A stretch of DNA of 64,000 bases from Anodontia alba (GCA_964016985.1 OZ024824.1:44251168-44315167); one strand, 5' to 3'. Positions 31,556 to 43,690 are shown, counted from the first letter of the stretch. Notes: generated by a model not told the origin, from the sequence alone. Translations and numbers: made by a program.

Positions 31556-34500
31556 TTCAAAATGAATGACATTGATTTGTAAGATTTGCAGTTCACCAAA
31601 GTAAGATAATGATTTATTGTTCAAAATGAATGAAATTGATTTGTAAGATTTGTAGTTCACCCAAGCAGAACAATGAGAAGCACTTTTGGTCAAATTCCAT
31701 CCATTCGTTCAAGAGAAAATTGAGTTTCAAAGTGCTGGTGTGACATTGAATCAAGAGATAGTGTACACACAAGCTTTCTTTTCTATAAAAAATGAGTCTC
31801 AAGTGCCAGTGTGACCTTGAAAATGAGGCCAAGGTCACCAAAATCTAATCAGTTCTTTTACCCATCCAAATAAAGTATCTTTGCTAGTTTGGTCAAATTC
31901 CGTCTATTGATTCATGAGTCGTTATAATGTAGAGACCTTGAAAATGAAGTCACGGCCACCAAAATCTAATCACTTCTTTCCCCATCCCAGTGAAGTATTT
32001 GTGCAGGTTTGGTCAAATTCCATCTATTGATTCATGAGACAGAGTGCACACAAAGCTCATTTTTAGAGTCATTATAATATAGTGACCTTGAAAAGAAGGT
32101 CAGGGCAACCAAATCTAATCACTTTTTTCCCACGTCGTAATGATGTATCTGTATTAGTTTTCTCAGATTCCAGCTATTGGTTAAAGAGACAATATGCACA
32201 CAAACATTTTTACTGCATTAAGAAATTATACAAAGGGCAATAACTCTAAGTGAATTTGTCCCTAGCCCTTACTTTTTCTTACGTAGGTACACCTAATTGA
32301 TATCAATATGTCTGCATAAATTGATGAAGACCAATTGTTACGTTTTCTAGATATTAAGAAAAAGAAAAAGAGAGCACATGGCTCTTTTTAGAGTCTTTAC
32401 AATTTACTGACCTTGAAAATAAGGTCAAGTTCACAAAAATCTAATCACTGTTTTTCCTCCGTCGTAATGACTTTTTTATATTAGTTTGGGCAAATTCCGA
32501 ATTGGTTAAAGAGATAATGTGCCCACAAGTTGTTTTTTTTTTTACTGCATAAAGAAATTTTTATAAAGTGCAATAACTCTAAGCGAATGGGTCCCTAGCC
32601 CTTACTCGTTCTTATGTAGGTACACATTAATCAATATTGATATCAATGTGTCTCCATAAACTGGTGAACATCCATCGCTGTGTTTCAAAATATTGGGAAA
32701 AAGAGTGCATACAAGGTTCACTTTTTGAGTTCTTATAATGTAGTGGCCTTGAAAATAAGGTCAAAGTAAAAAAAAACGAATCATTTCTTTCCTCGTCGTA
32801 ATGATGTATCTATATTAGTTTGGTCAAATTCCAGCCATTGGTTGAACAGATCATATGCACACCCGCCTTTTTACCGCATTTGAAAATTTTACCAAGGGCA
32901 ATATATCTAAGAGAAAGGGCCCTCACTATAGGTACATCATATTGATATCAATGTGTCTGCATTAATTGATAAACACCCACTGCAGCCTTTTCAAGATATT
33001 AGGAAAAGGAGTGCACACAAAGCTCACGTTTAGAGTCTTTACAATGTAGTGACCTTGAAAATAAGGCCAATGTCACTAAAATCTAACTTCTTTCTCCCGT
33101 CGTAATGATTTTTCTTTATTCGGTCAAATTCCAGCTATTGGTTAAAGAGATAATGTACACAAAGGGCAATAACTCTAACAGAGTTGGACCCTAGTCCTTA
33201 CTTTTTCTTCTGTAGGTACACCTTATTGATATCAATGTATCTGCATAATTGATTCAAACATCCATTCATGTGTTTTCGAGATATTAGAAAAAAGAGTACA
33301 CACAAGGCTCACTTTTATAGTCTCTATAATGTACTGACCTTGGAAATAAGGTCAAAATCACCAAAATCTAATGTCTTTTTTTTTCCCTTCATTATACTGT
33401 GTATCTATATTAGTTTGGTCAAGTCCAGCCATTGGTTAAAGATATAATGTGCTCACAAACTTTTTTTTTACTGAAATCATAAAAAGGGCAATAACTCTAA
33501 GAGAATTTGACCCTAGCCCTTACATTTTCTTATGTAGGTACAACTTGATATCAATGTGTTTGCATAAATTAATGAACATCCATTGCTGCGGTTTCAAGAC
33601 ATTAGGAAAAAGAGTGCACACAGTGCTCACTTTTAGAGTATTTACAATATACTGATCTTGAAAATAAGGTCAGAGTCACTAAATTCTAATCACTTCTTTT
33701 CCCCGACGTAATGATGCATCTATATTTTGTCAAATTCCAGCCATTGGTTAATGAGATAATGTGCACACAAGCTTTTTTTACTGCATTAAGAAATTGTACA
33801 AAGGGCAATGATTCTAAGATAATTGGTCCCTAGCCCTAACTTTTCCTTCCGTAGGTACACCTTATTGATATCAATGTGTATGTATAAATTGATAAACGTC
33901 CATTGCTATGTTTTCAAGATACTAGGAAAAAGAGAGCACACAATACTCTTTTTTAGAGTTTACAATGTACTGACCATGAAAATAAGGTCAAGTACACTAA
34001 AATCTCATCACTTAATACCTCCGTCGTAATTGTGTAGCTATATTAGATTGATCAAATTCCAGACATTAGTTAAAGATATAATGTGCACACAAGCTTTTTT
34101 ACTGCGTAAAGAAATTTCAAAGGGCAATAACTCCAAGGGAATAGGCCCCTAGCCCTTTTTTTTTTATTGTAGGTACACCTTATTCAATATTGATATCAAT
34201 GTGTCTGCAATAAATTAATGAACATCCATTGCTGCGTTTTCAATATATTGGGAAAAGGAGTGCACAGTTTCTCACTATTAGAATCTTTATAATCTACTGA
34301 CCTAGAAAATAAGGTCAAGGTCACAAGAATCTAATCATTATTATGATGTATCTGTGTTAGTTGGTAAATTCCAGTCATTGCTTAAAGAGATAATGTGCAC
34401 ACAAGCTTTTTACTGCATTCAGAAATTTTATAAAGATTAACTCTAAGAGAATTGGCCCCTAGCCCTAACCTTTTCTTGTGTAGGTACACCTTATTGATAT

Positions 34501-34559
34501 CAATGTGTCTGCATAAAATGGTGAACATTCATTGCTGTGTTTTGAAGATGTTAGAAAAA
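31556..34559 (+). repeat. Satellite-like array, ~320-bp period, first part
   Basis: Begins with two ~63-bp units (TTCAAAATGAATGACATTGA), then short units. From about 32060 there are full monomers with GAGTGCACACAA, GACCTTGAAAATAAGGTCAA, GTCAAATTCCAGCCATTGG, GGGCAATAACTCTAAGAGAA and TAGGTACACCTTATTGATAT. The TAGGTACA block recurs near 32285, 32616, 32929, 33213, 33534, 33852, 34170 and 34480, so the period is 280-330. Interrupted at 34560 by a tandem-core element. Confidence 0.85.
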
Positions 34560-36870
34560 CAAGAGGCCCAATGGGCACAATTCGCTCACCTGCATATTTG
34601 CAAATGCCATGCAACAGTCTTCCAGTCTTGCCACAGCAACTGGGACACAAATTTGACCATCCATAAAACCGTCAAAGGTCATCCTAGTCCCATCATTTTA
34701 ACAACTTGGAAGACCTTGAGTTGCTGTATACTAAGATTCAGCTTCAAAGCTTTCTTATTACTGGAGAAGAAGATTTTTAAGTGTTTTACCATATATGGGC
34801 ATGACATCCATCTTGGTCAACGATGCAGAACCATTTGAACAAAGTGTCAACATCGACAGAAGGCCCCATGTGAAATCTGGTGAAAACTGGTCAAGTGGTT
34901 TTAGAGGAGAAGACATTTAAAGAGTTCAAGGTTTTATACCTGTATAAAGGAGGGGAATTGGGGTGGGGGGGGGGGGGGGGGGGGAAAGCGAAATTTTGAT
35001 CCTAACAAACATTTTACTACTTTAATCATACATTGTAAGGTTTAGCCATTAGTCATAAATACATATTGAAAAACAAAATGATTATTCAACTTTTTTCCCA
35101 TACAAATTTGACTTTGCCGTAAAAAAAGTCAAAGGTCAACCTACGGTCATCATTTGAACAAACTTGGTAGAGCTCGAGTCCTCGATGCTATATACCAAGA
35201 TTCAGCCCCAAAGCTTTCTTGGTTCTGGAGAAGAAGACTTTCAAGAGTTTTTACCGTATATGGACATGGCGGCCATCTTGTTCAATCGCGCAGAACCATT
35301 TGAACAAAATAGCAGTACCATTTCAACAGAACGCCCATGTGAAATCTGGTAAAAATTGCTCCAGCAGTTTCAGAGAAGAATACATTTAAAAATTACACAA
35401 TTTTATACATGTATATAGCCCAGTGGTAATGGCAGATATCACTCAAGGGAAAAAGTTTTGATTATAACTAAAATGTTTTACTACTTTAATCACACACTGT
35501 AAGTTTCAGCCATAGGTCTTGCATACATTCTGAGAAAATGACTTTTCAACATTTTCCCCATACAAATGCATGGGGACGCAAATTTGACCTTGCCGTAAAA
35601 AGGTCAACGGTCCACTTACAGTCATCTTTTGAACAAATTGGTAGACCTTGAGTCCTGGATGCTATATACCAAGATTCAGCCCAAAAGCTTTCTTGGTTCT
35701 GGAGAAGAAGATTTTAAGTGTTTTTACCATATATGGGCATGGCGGCCACTTGTTCAATTGCGTGAAACCATTTGAACAAATTGGCAATACCCTTTTGATA
35801 GAAGGCCCATGTGAAATCTGGTAAAAATTGCTCAAATGATTTCAGAGAAAAGACATTTAAAAATTACACAATTTTATACATGTATATAGCACAGGGGCAA
35901 GGGCAGATAACCCTTAGGGAACAAAATTTTGATTATAACTAAACTGTTTTACTACTTTAATTATACATTGCAAGTTTCAGCCAGTCTTAGTCTTTAATAC
36001 ATTTTGAGGAAGTGACTTTTCAACATTTTCCCCATATAAATGTATAGGGATGCAAATTTCACCTTGCCGTAAAAAGGTCTAAGTTCAACCTACGCATCAT
36101 TTGAACAAACTTGGTAGACCTTGAGTCCTCAATGCTATATAACAAGATTCAGCCCCAAAGCTTTCTTGGGTATGGAGAAGATTTTTAAGTGTTTTACTAT
36201 ATATGGGCATGGCGGCCATCTTGTTTAATGGTGCGAAACCATTTAAACAAATTGGCAATGCTCTTTTGACAGAAGGCCCACGTGAAATCTTGTAAAAATT
36301 GCTCAAACGGTTTCAGAGAAGAAGACATCTAAAAATTACACATTTTATAGATGTATATTGCCCAGGGGCAAAGGCAGATAACCCCCCGGGGACAAAATTT
36401 TGTTTATAACTAAAATATTTTACTACTTTTATCATACATTGTAAGTTTCAGCCATTAGTATTTTAATACATTTTCAGAAAATGACTTTTCAACATTTTCC
36501 CCATACAAAGGCATGGGGACGCAATGTTTTACCTTGCCGCAAAAAGGCCAAAGGTCAACCTACGGTCACCATTTGAACAAACTTTGTAGATCTCGAGTAA
36601 ATTATGCTATATACTAAGATTCAGCCTTGAAGCTTTCTTGGTTCTGGAGAAATAGATTTTAACTGTTCTTACCATACTGGGCATGGCGGCCATCTTGATT
36701 AACGGACCGTTACCATTTGTACAAATTTTCAATCCCCCTTTTAATAAAACAAGGCTCCATATGAAGTTTGAAGAAAACTGGCCCAGGGGTTACAGAGAAG
36801 AAGTCGTTCAAAGGTGTGAACATACGGACGGCAAGTGAATAGTTCGTCCTGAGCCTTGCTCATGTGAGCT
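34560..36870 (+). mobile_element. Tandem-core non-autonomous element 2, inserted in the satellite
   Basis: Starts CAAGAGGCCCAATGGGCAC and ends GAGC-CTT-GCTC, ATGTGAGCT. The core is five monomers of about 470 bases marked by TTTCTTGGTTCTGGAGAAGA near 34760, 35223, 35696, 36168 and 36643, a different core from element 1. It interrupts a satellite monomer: left flank TTAGAAAAA, right flank AAAAAGAGTGCACAC, against the uninterrupted TTAGGAAAAAGAGTGCACAC. At most five A residues are duplicated. A G-run lies at 34964-34984. Confidence 0.8.
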
Positions 36871-37205
36871 AAAAAGAGTGCACACAAGGCTCACTTTTAG
36901 AGTCTTTACAATGTAGTGACCTTGAAAATAAGGTCAAGGTCACAAAAATCTAATAATTCTTTTTTTTTCCCATCGTAATTATGTATCTGTAATAATTTGG
37001 TCAAATTCCTGCCATTGGTTAAAGAGGTAATGTGCACACAACATTTCTTTTTACTGCATTAAGAAATTTAACAAAGGGCAAAAACTCTAAAATAATTGGC
37101 TCCTATCCCTTACCTGTCCTGATGATGGTACACCTTAATGATATAACTATGTCTGCATAAATTGATGAATATCCATCTCTGCGTTTTCAAGATATTAGGA
37201 AAAAA
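36871..37205 (+). repeat. Satellite-like array, last monomer
   Basis: Resumes at AAAAAGAGTGCACACAAGG exactly where 34559 broke off and runs one further period. It ends at AAACCAACATGTCACGG followed by ACGGACGGACAGACGG. Confidence 0.85.
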
Positions 37206-37321
37206 ACCAACATGTCACGGACGGACGGACAGACGGTTAACGTGAAAACAGTATACCCCTCAACAAACAACGTTTGCGGGAGATGATATAATTAACGATA
37301 TTTGAGGCACTCCGAGTAAAC

Positions 37322-37492
37322 TTTTCAGCAGACGACACACTGAAATATTTTTTTCTTATTTTCACCAGAAAACAAGTTGTTTTTTTGGCATTTCGTTTAA
37401 ATTGTCTCCATCCATTGGAGACAATTGCATGAAAAGTCAAATTCTGTTTTCTGGGGAAAATTAGAAATATATCATCAATTTGTCGTCTGCTG
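37322..37492. mobile_element. Foldback MITE, CAGCAGACGACA family
   Basis: Ends TTTTCAGCAGACGACA and TGTCGTCTGCTGAATT. The centre GTCTCCATCCATTGGAGAC is a short perfect palindrome. Arms carry TTGGCATTTCGTTTAAATTG against CAATTGCATGAAAAGTCAAA. About 170 bp, no coding capacity. Confidence 0.75.
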
Positions 37493-38788
37493 AATTAGTT
37501 GGTTAAATCTGACAAACCCTTATCCAGTTAGCATTTATAGCGGGCCGTTATCAGCCCGTCAGCTACCCTGATGGGCCGGTAAAGGCCGGCTATAGATTTA
37601 TAAAGAATGCTTACTGGGTATGAACAACGATATAATTATGGCACCAGACGGACAACAATCCAAAAAACGATAGTCGGTGATGAAAATCCGGATAAAAAGC
37701 ATTATAGCGTTCTTTAAATATGTTCCATCAGAGAAGGTGAGGGTTGGGCCCGGCGGGGGATTCACCAGTTTTCAAAATTTTGTGTCTTATTTCCCACCCA
37801 CAAATAAGGCTATAAACCTCTTGGTCGGACGTAATTAATAAATGTACATATATTCCTTGTGATACATTGCCAATGATGATGTCTAATTCTCCGAATTAGC
37901 TAAGAATTTGTAGTTGTTTTTTTTTCTGTTTTTTTTTTTTTTTTTTTCATAGTTTGGTCCCATAGGTCCTCTGTGGGGGAAATTATTGAAAGGTGCATTA
38001 TCAAAACAGTGAAAATATTGCCACGCGTTTGCAAGAGCAGCAAAACTTAATGTGGACACATGTACCCTCGACAAATAAACTCGCCATGTTTCAATGGGGA
38101 GGGGATGGGGTCAATCCATTCAAGAACCATGAGGACTGCCAGCCTCCAGGGGTCAAACATTCCAAGGAATTTGAGGACTGACTTTCAAAGTAGGCTCAGA
38201 GTACCGCTGGCAGTGGTCGTTGGGTGATATATGCACTTGCTATACTTGGTGTGTTGTGGTTGCCGGAGTATGGCTGAGATCGGAGGCTTTAATACACAGC
38301 TACATAATTTATGCTGTTCCGATCTACTCGGAATAGATTTGTGATGCTGTTGTCTGTTCGCAATCTCAGTAGATCCCTCTTTTGCTGACACGAACCCGCA
38401 GTACAAATCTCATAACGTGTTGTCATGGTGTGCCAATAACAATTAACCACAAGTTATCTCCCATGTCACACATTTGCTTATTTTGTGCGACCTACGATTG
38501 TTTTCTGAACCTTCGCTCAAGTTTTGCGTCTGCTATACGGCTTTATACGAGGGGAACTGTTTTATAACGGGAACAGCCACAAACTTTTTCGATAAATAAA
38601 ATATTTTCTGTTGGTGAAAAAATATATTTTTCTTTTTCAACCTACTTTACTTTATGTTTAGAACATTTTCAGTCTTAAAGTCGAAAGTTAGTTCATGCAA
38701 CTTAGTCGGAGTCACTAACAATAGTTTCTCAAGTAAAAAATGAACAGACACTAATGCGTGCTCAATAATACGATACTTCACCTCTGAT
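37493..38788. other. Mostly unique sequence upstream of the ARID1-like exon
   Basis: No gene recognised. T-run at 37930-37947. An ACTGGGTA block and GCCGGTAAAGGCCGGC palindrome occur near 37572-37592. Confidence 0.45.
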
Positions 38789-38885
38789 TGACGTCAGTTA
38801 GATTGCCCTGCGGCTCAATAAACGCTGCTATATTTTCCTCCCTCTTTTTCTTATTTCGGTTTATTAAAATGTCAAAGTAAGTTTT
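38789..38885 (+). promoter_or_regulatory. Candidate ARID1 promoter: perfect CRE
   Basis: TGACGTCA at 38789-38796 is a perfect cAMP-response element. A TATA-like CTATATTTT follows at about 38829. A donor-like CAAA|GTAAGT at 38875-38880 could end a short untranslated first exon. All is suggestive only; nothing proves transcription starts here. Confidence 0.25.
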
Positions 38886-39571
38886 CCAGTATTATTTGTC
38901 CAGGCAAAACAATCTAAAAAATCAGTTATTGCGGAAAATTAGTTTTAAAAGTGCTATTCTAATCCCACTGGATTATTTCACCTTCTTACACAAAATTTAC
39001 TGCAAGGGAGGACAAAGTACCAGCTAATTGAGTCGGCAGAATTGAAAAGAATGCCTGAGACGCATCACAACCCTAAAATTTTATGCTTCCGCTGAGTGGA
39101 CAAGTGACTAATCAGAATTCCACAAAGTAGACAAATGTATGGAGTCTGAAAATATAACAAAAATAGACCCTGCATGTTCCAAAATATAAACACGAATTGA
39201 AAAGTTGGTATGAGAGATCAAATTGGCCTATATTTTGCCACAACAAAATGAGTTTTCTGCGTAGGAATTCTTTTGACTGATCATCACCAATATTCCCGCT
39301 TACTGAATATTGTACCTTTATACAATAGGTCTGTTTATGATAAGACCATGCTTCCACTAAAGTTGTTTTTCTTGATTGCAAGTGTACATTGTGCACGTGT
39401 GACATAAAACTGAACTCATATCAAAGACAGTCAGTTGTAAAACAAAGGATAAACTGTAAGAATTCAGGACAAACTATAGTGTAATTGGATTGCAAATGTA
39501 AATTGTGATGATAGAAAGACGGTTGGAGGAAGAGAAAGGTGACTCATTGTGATACCCAGGTACCCCTTTCG

Positions 39572-40291
39572 ATGGTGAAGGGACCAGGTAATGTTAAGAC
39601 TTTTGAAAATGTTTCCAGCAGTAAGATGTTGAGTTCTCCAACCCGACGAAGCGAGAACACAATGGACTCATTTCAAGATGGTGGTCAGATGAATTCGGAA
39701 CAAAGTGAGTTTAACAATCCACCAATGGAAGGTTCTTATATTCATTCAGAAATGAATAATTATGGCCCAAACCCTGGGGACCAGGGTATGGGTGGTGACA
39801 GTTATGGCAGAGTGAATGATGGGCTTCATCATATGTCACAGTACAGTTCGTATGGCAGAGCTGGCTACCCAAGCATGGATAACAATATGGCAGGAAGTGG
39901 GGAATTTCCTAATCCAAGTGCTAGCTATGGACAGTATCCACAGTCTGGAGGACGGGCAGGATTCATGCAACAACCTGGCATGATGCCGGTCAGACCTGGT
40001 ATGGGGGTTATGCCGAGTGGTTATAACCCTAACCAGCAACGGATGATGTCTGGCCAGAATATTTCGCAGCAAGCGGGACCAACACCAACACTAAACCAAC
40101 TCCTACAGACGCCTCATTCGAATCCACGATATCAACAGAACAGTTTCGATGGCTATGGCGGGGGCCCTCAGAAACCAGGGCCAGATATGGCTAGTGGTAG
40201 TGGGCCATATGGTGGGCCTCAGTCCTGGATGCAGAATCAGCGCGGGTATTCCCAAATGTCAATGACTGGGACAGGGCCCTTTAGGGGTCAG
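39572..40291 (+). CDS. ARID1: ARID1/BAF250/Osa-like N-terminal coding exon
   Basis: Encodes 240 residues from the ATG at 39572 (MVKGPGNVKTFENVSSS) to the splice donor CAG|GTATGT at 40291/40292; phase 0. Composition is rich in Gly, Gln, Met, Pro, Ser and Tyr (MQQPGMMPVRPGMGVMPSGY, GGPQKPGPDMASGSGPYGGP), typical of the disordered N-terminal half of the BAF/SWI-SNF subunit ARID1. TPTLNQLLQ at residues 171-179 matches the short conserved TPTLNQLL motif of ARID1A/B. The protein is a nuclear, DNA-binding chromatin-remodelling subunit; the ARID domain and armadillo-like C-terminus would be on later exons outside the window. The frame is open back to a TAG at 39512, so the exon could begin at CCCAG|G near 39560, but 39572 is the first in-frame ATG. 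Sequence after the donor is intron. Confidence 0.8.
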
Positions 40292-41305
40292 GTATGTGAT
40301 ACAGTGTTGTCATGTCCATTTAACACTCATGGTATGAGATCAGTCAATACAATAAATTCATATCACCCGCCTTTAGACTGTACTTAATTGACAGTTGCCT
40401 GTAAGTGTTCTTATCTGATTAATGACTTATCTCTTGGCATGTGTGTATTGATCTCTGAAACAGGTTAGGCTTGGTTTGTTTACATCAACTTAAGATTACT
40501 GCACATGACACTGTTGTTTTGTGTATGAGGTTTGGGTTTAAAAATACCCAGTTAATCAGCTTTTGGTGACAAATTGGATTTCTTTTTCTTGTGCACACAA
40601 CTTGGCTTCTAAATATCAGAATTAACTGATCTAAAGCCAGGGCTACTGGGTTTTACTTGTTTTAAAATATTTCTTGGTGTTTAAGATTTTATTTTCAAAG
40701 TTGCAATTGATATCTTTTTTTGATACCAGGAATATTTGCGTATAGTTTCGGGCTAGTTCAGGTGAAAAGACCAAACATTGGCTGAATGGAGAATTAAGAG
40801 AAATGATAGACTGATTGGGAATGATAGCAAAAGATCCACGTAATCATGAAAACTGACTAGCAATTCCCGTACAGATAGTATTTATAAGAGCTGCTGTCAG
40901 ATACCTGTAACCACCAGAATATTTAAGTGTTTGAGAGGCGTTCTGCATTTTCATGACCATTCATCACTATTTCAGTTATATTGGGGCTGGTGTGGCCCTA
41001 GATATAGTCCCTTAAAATCAACGTCAAGGTGATTATATTGTTGGCTGGCACCTCGATGTCTCTTCGATGAACTCTGGTGCCTATAGCAAATCCTGACATG
41101 AATTTCAATCGGGTCAGAACATGGTTTTCGGCTAACAGCAAAAAATTCGATTGGACAGCATTCAAGAGATCACATAAAAATTTGGTGACTACAAATATTT
41201 TGGTGAAAAACTGTTTTAAAAAGACCTTTCACAATTGTCCTTTTTTCACAGGCATTGAAGTTGCTAATGGACGAGAACTGAAGTACGTCAAAAGATTATT
41301 CTTTT
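40292..41305 (+). other. Start of ARID1 intron, no repeats recognised
   Basis: Begins GTATGTGATACAG. Reading on past the donor gives only about 30 residues of unrelated sequence before a TAA at 40385. No further exon was recognised to the window end, so the intron is at least about 23.7 kb if the gene continues. Confidence 0.55.
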
Positions 41306-41316
41306 ATTACTCATAC

Positions 41317-41629
41317 CAGGCGGCCTCGGTGGCTCAGTTGGATGCGCCGTCCGACTGCAGACCAGGAGGTCGCGGGTTCAACCCCCGCCGAGGTCGGCAA
41401 CATTCTTTCGTGGAGATTGATCATGAAATATTTTCTACGGTCATTCTCTCCCTTCCGCTGATTCAAGAAGGGCAGTTGTCAGTTTCTGGCAAAAGAATGT
41501 GCACAATACTGGTTAACCGCTTAGAGGACTAAGCCTGCCCAGTAAACGTGTGGTTAGGTAAACTGACCGCGCTCGACATGACCCCATTGGGTTGACTGGG
41601 CCGTAAAACCTCAACACAAACAAACAAAA
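41317..41629 (+). mobile_element. SINE family A, full length with target duplication
   Basis: tRNA-derived SINE. Head carries A box TGGCTCAGTTGG and B box GGTTCAACCCC, followed by a body with AGATTGATCATGAAATATTT and GGTTAACCGCTTAGAGGAC, then the 3' domain ACCCCATTGGGTTGACTGGG, CCGTAAAACCTCAACACAAA, and an ACAA tail. Flanked by ATTACTCATAC at 41306-41316 and 41630-41640, an exact 11-bp target duplication. Confidence 0.93.
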
Positions 41630-41640
41630 ATTACTCATAC

Positions 41641-42011
41641 TGGGTATACTGGGTTGATGTAAAATAAGGATTCATTTCAGTTTTGTTTTACTTTTTAATC
41701 TCCCCACATTCATATTTGGTTTCTTCAAGAAACAAAACAAAAAATTGTTTATTTGTATTCAAGCAGTGCTCACACGCTGAGAAAGTCAACAAGATGGTGG
41801 GGGGGTGGGGGGGGGGGGGCTGGGTGTAACTAATGTTGGTAGAATTTGTGGCCCGCCCCCATTGCCATGAAATGATGCAATAAAATATGTTTATACTAAC
41901 AAGATGGTACATGTAGTAAAGTGAAAGTAGAGTTCAAGCTGGCTGCTGGATATTTTCGGTCAAGTTACTGACTATGCTGATATAAACTTCACAATATACA
42001 AATTTATGGAT
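41641..42011. other. No gene; G-run
   Basis: A G-rich homopolymer tract near 41799-41820. Otherwise unassigned. Confidence 0.4.
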
Positions 42012-42022
42012 ATCTAGTTATG

Positions 42023-42369
42023 AATGACTGGCACAGTGGCTCAGTTGGTAGAGCGTTCACTTTGTGACTGGGAGGTTGCGGGTTCGATCCCCGGCCGAGT
42101 CATACCAAAGACTTTAAAAATGGTACTAGCTGCTCTTTTGCTTGGCGCTCAACATTAAGAAATAGGAATCAGAACTGGTCAGCTCAGTGTCAGTGTAATG
42201 TGAATGGATGGGATATCATATCAAGTGTCTGGGGTGTGATATTTCAGTGAGGCAGCTATCGCTCTAAAAGTGAGCATTGAGCTCCCTGCCACATCCAGAC
42301 ACGGTCGCAATATGACTGAAAGATTGTTGAAAGCAACGTAAAGCCCAAATAAAACAAACAAACAAACAA
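42023..42369 (+). mobile_element. SINE family C, tRNA-headed, full length
   Basis: Head has A box TGGCTCAGTTGGTAGAGC and B box GGTTCGATCCC. The body is unlike family A, and the tail is AAACAAACAAACAAACAAA-like. Flanks 42012-42022 and 42370-42380 are ATCTAGT(T/A)ATG, an 11-bp target duplication with one mismatch. Confidence 0.9.
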
Positions 42370-42790
42370 ATCTAGTAATGTATCCTGTATATAAGCATTA
42401 ATAATTATAGTGAAACTTCAGTTACTTGATTTGCAACGCCTTTTATTTTGACATCGGTAAAATAAAATATGGCCAACTGATAATAAAAAAAGAAATGTCC
42501 AATACAAACAAGACTATAAATACAGCCTATTACATTCTGAATTCTAGAAGTTGTGTGACCCCCTCCTGTTCCATTGTGGCACAGTCGGAGTATATGGGTT
42601 GCCTGGTGCTAAAGAAACAGAAAAAATATAAATATCTGTTCTGCATGCAACAAATGATGGAAGACTTCAAGTATTGTTACACTGAATTAAAAAGCTAAAA
42701 GTGTAGAATGCTAAAATATTTTAGTAAATTAATAATTCCGCTGTATTTACCATGTACCATGCAACTAAAGTAAACTTGTGATGAAAAGTG
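42370..42790. other. No recognised feature
   Basis: Unassigned AT-rich intronic sequence. Confidence 0.4.
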
Positions 42791-43690
42791 TGTCTGATGC
42801 AGGACTTGAACCCGCAGTCCCCTGCATGCAAGTCAGATGCTCTACCAACTGAGCCAACAGTCCTGCCGACCACCACACTCTTCCCTCTTCTAACTTGTAA
42901 GTGCCAGAGGCAGCTAGACATCAGCTGAACACATACAATCGGACTTTCAGTTTCTGTCCTTTCCCCTCACCTCTTTACCTCGTCACCATTAAATTAAACT
43001 AAAGACGAAAATGTATGCCTGATACAGGACCCAAATCTGGACCCCTTGCCTGCAAGTCAGATGCTCTACCAGGCTAACCGTGTCCACAGTCCTGTCAATC
43101 ACCTCACAAAGTAGGTTCAGATTCATCATTGTTATGTCTCCCTGATCTTGGAAGATGTCCCCATTAGCATGGTCAACGTCTCCCTAATTCTCTGGGCCAG
43201 CTTCATGCTTGACTGTCAGTGTAGAAGATGAGAGAGAAATAGAGGAGGGTGAGGAAAAGTGCCTGATGCAGGAGTTGAACCCGCAACTCCCTGCATGCAA
43301 GTCAGGTGCTCTACCAACTGAGCCAACAGTCTTGCCAACCACCACTCCCTGTCTAACTTTTAAGTGCCAGAGGCAGCCAGACATCAACTGAACATATACT
43401 ATCAGACTAGTATCATTTCTCTCCTTTCCCCTCACTCTTCCATAGCAACAGACAGGGCGCTTTTTTCATCTGAAAAATGCTGATATTTTTCTTATTTCGC
43501 CACAAAAACATAATTATGTTGTGGAGAAACAAGAAAAGTATTATGTGGATACCCCCTCTTATCTGTAGCTATGCTCTTCTCTTTACCTCATTACCATTAT
43601 ATTAAGGACTAAAGAGGAAAAAAAGAGTGCCTGATACAGGACCCACTGTGATCTGCAACCCCCTGCTTACAAGTCCGGTTGTGGAGATTG
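42790..43690 (-). repeat. Four tRNA-like modules in tandem (antisense SINE cluster)
   Basis: Minus-strand tRNA-like heads at about 42794-42868, 43018-43092, 43260-43336 and (partial) 43628-43678. Heads 1 and 3 have TTGGCTCAGTTGGTAGAGC, a CTTGCAT anticodon loop (TGC, alanine-like) and B boxes GGGTTCAAGTCC or GGGTTCAACTCC. Between them lie shared linkers (AAGTGCCAGAGGCAGCNAGA, TTTCCCCTCAC, TACCTC.TTACCATTA). The stems contain mismatches, so functional tRNA genes are unlikely. Confidence 0.7.

Noticed and set aside
31556..37205. CRISPR-like regularly spaced repeats
   Set aside because: Period is about 320 bp and the whole monomer is repeated, without unique spacers; the context is clearly eukaryotic.
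40292..40387. Extension of the ARID1-like reading frame to the TAA at 40385
   Set aside because: A strong CAG|GTATGT donor precedes it, and the added residues (VCDTVLSCPFNTHG...) lose the family composition.
42027..42100. Functional tRNA gene
   Set aside because: A and B boxes are good, but the sequence continues into a SINE body and ACAA-type tail with an 11-bp target duplication.
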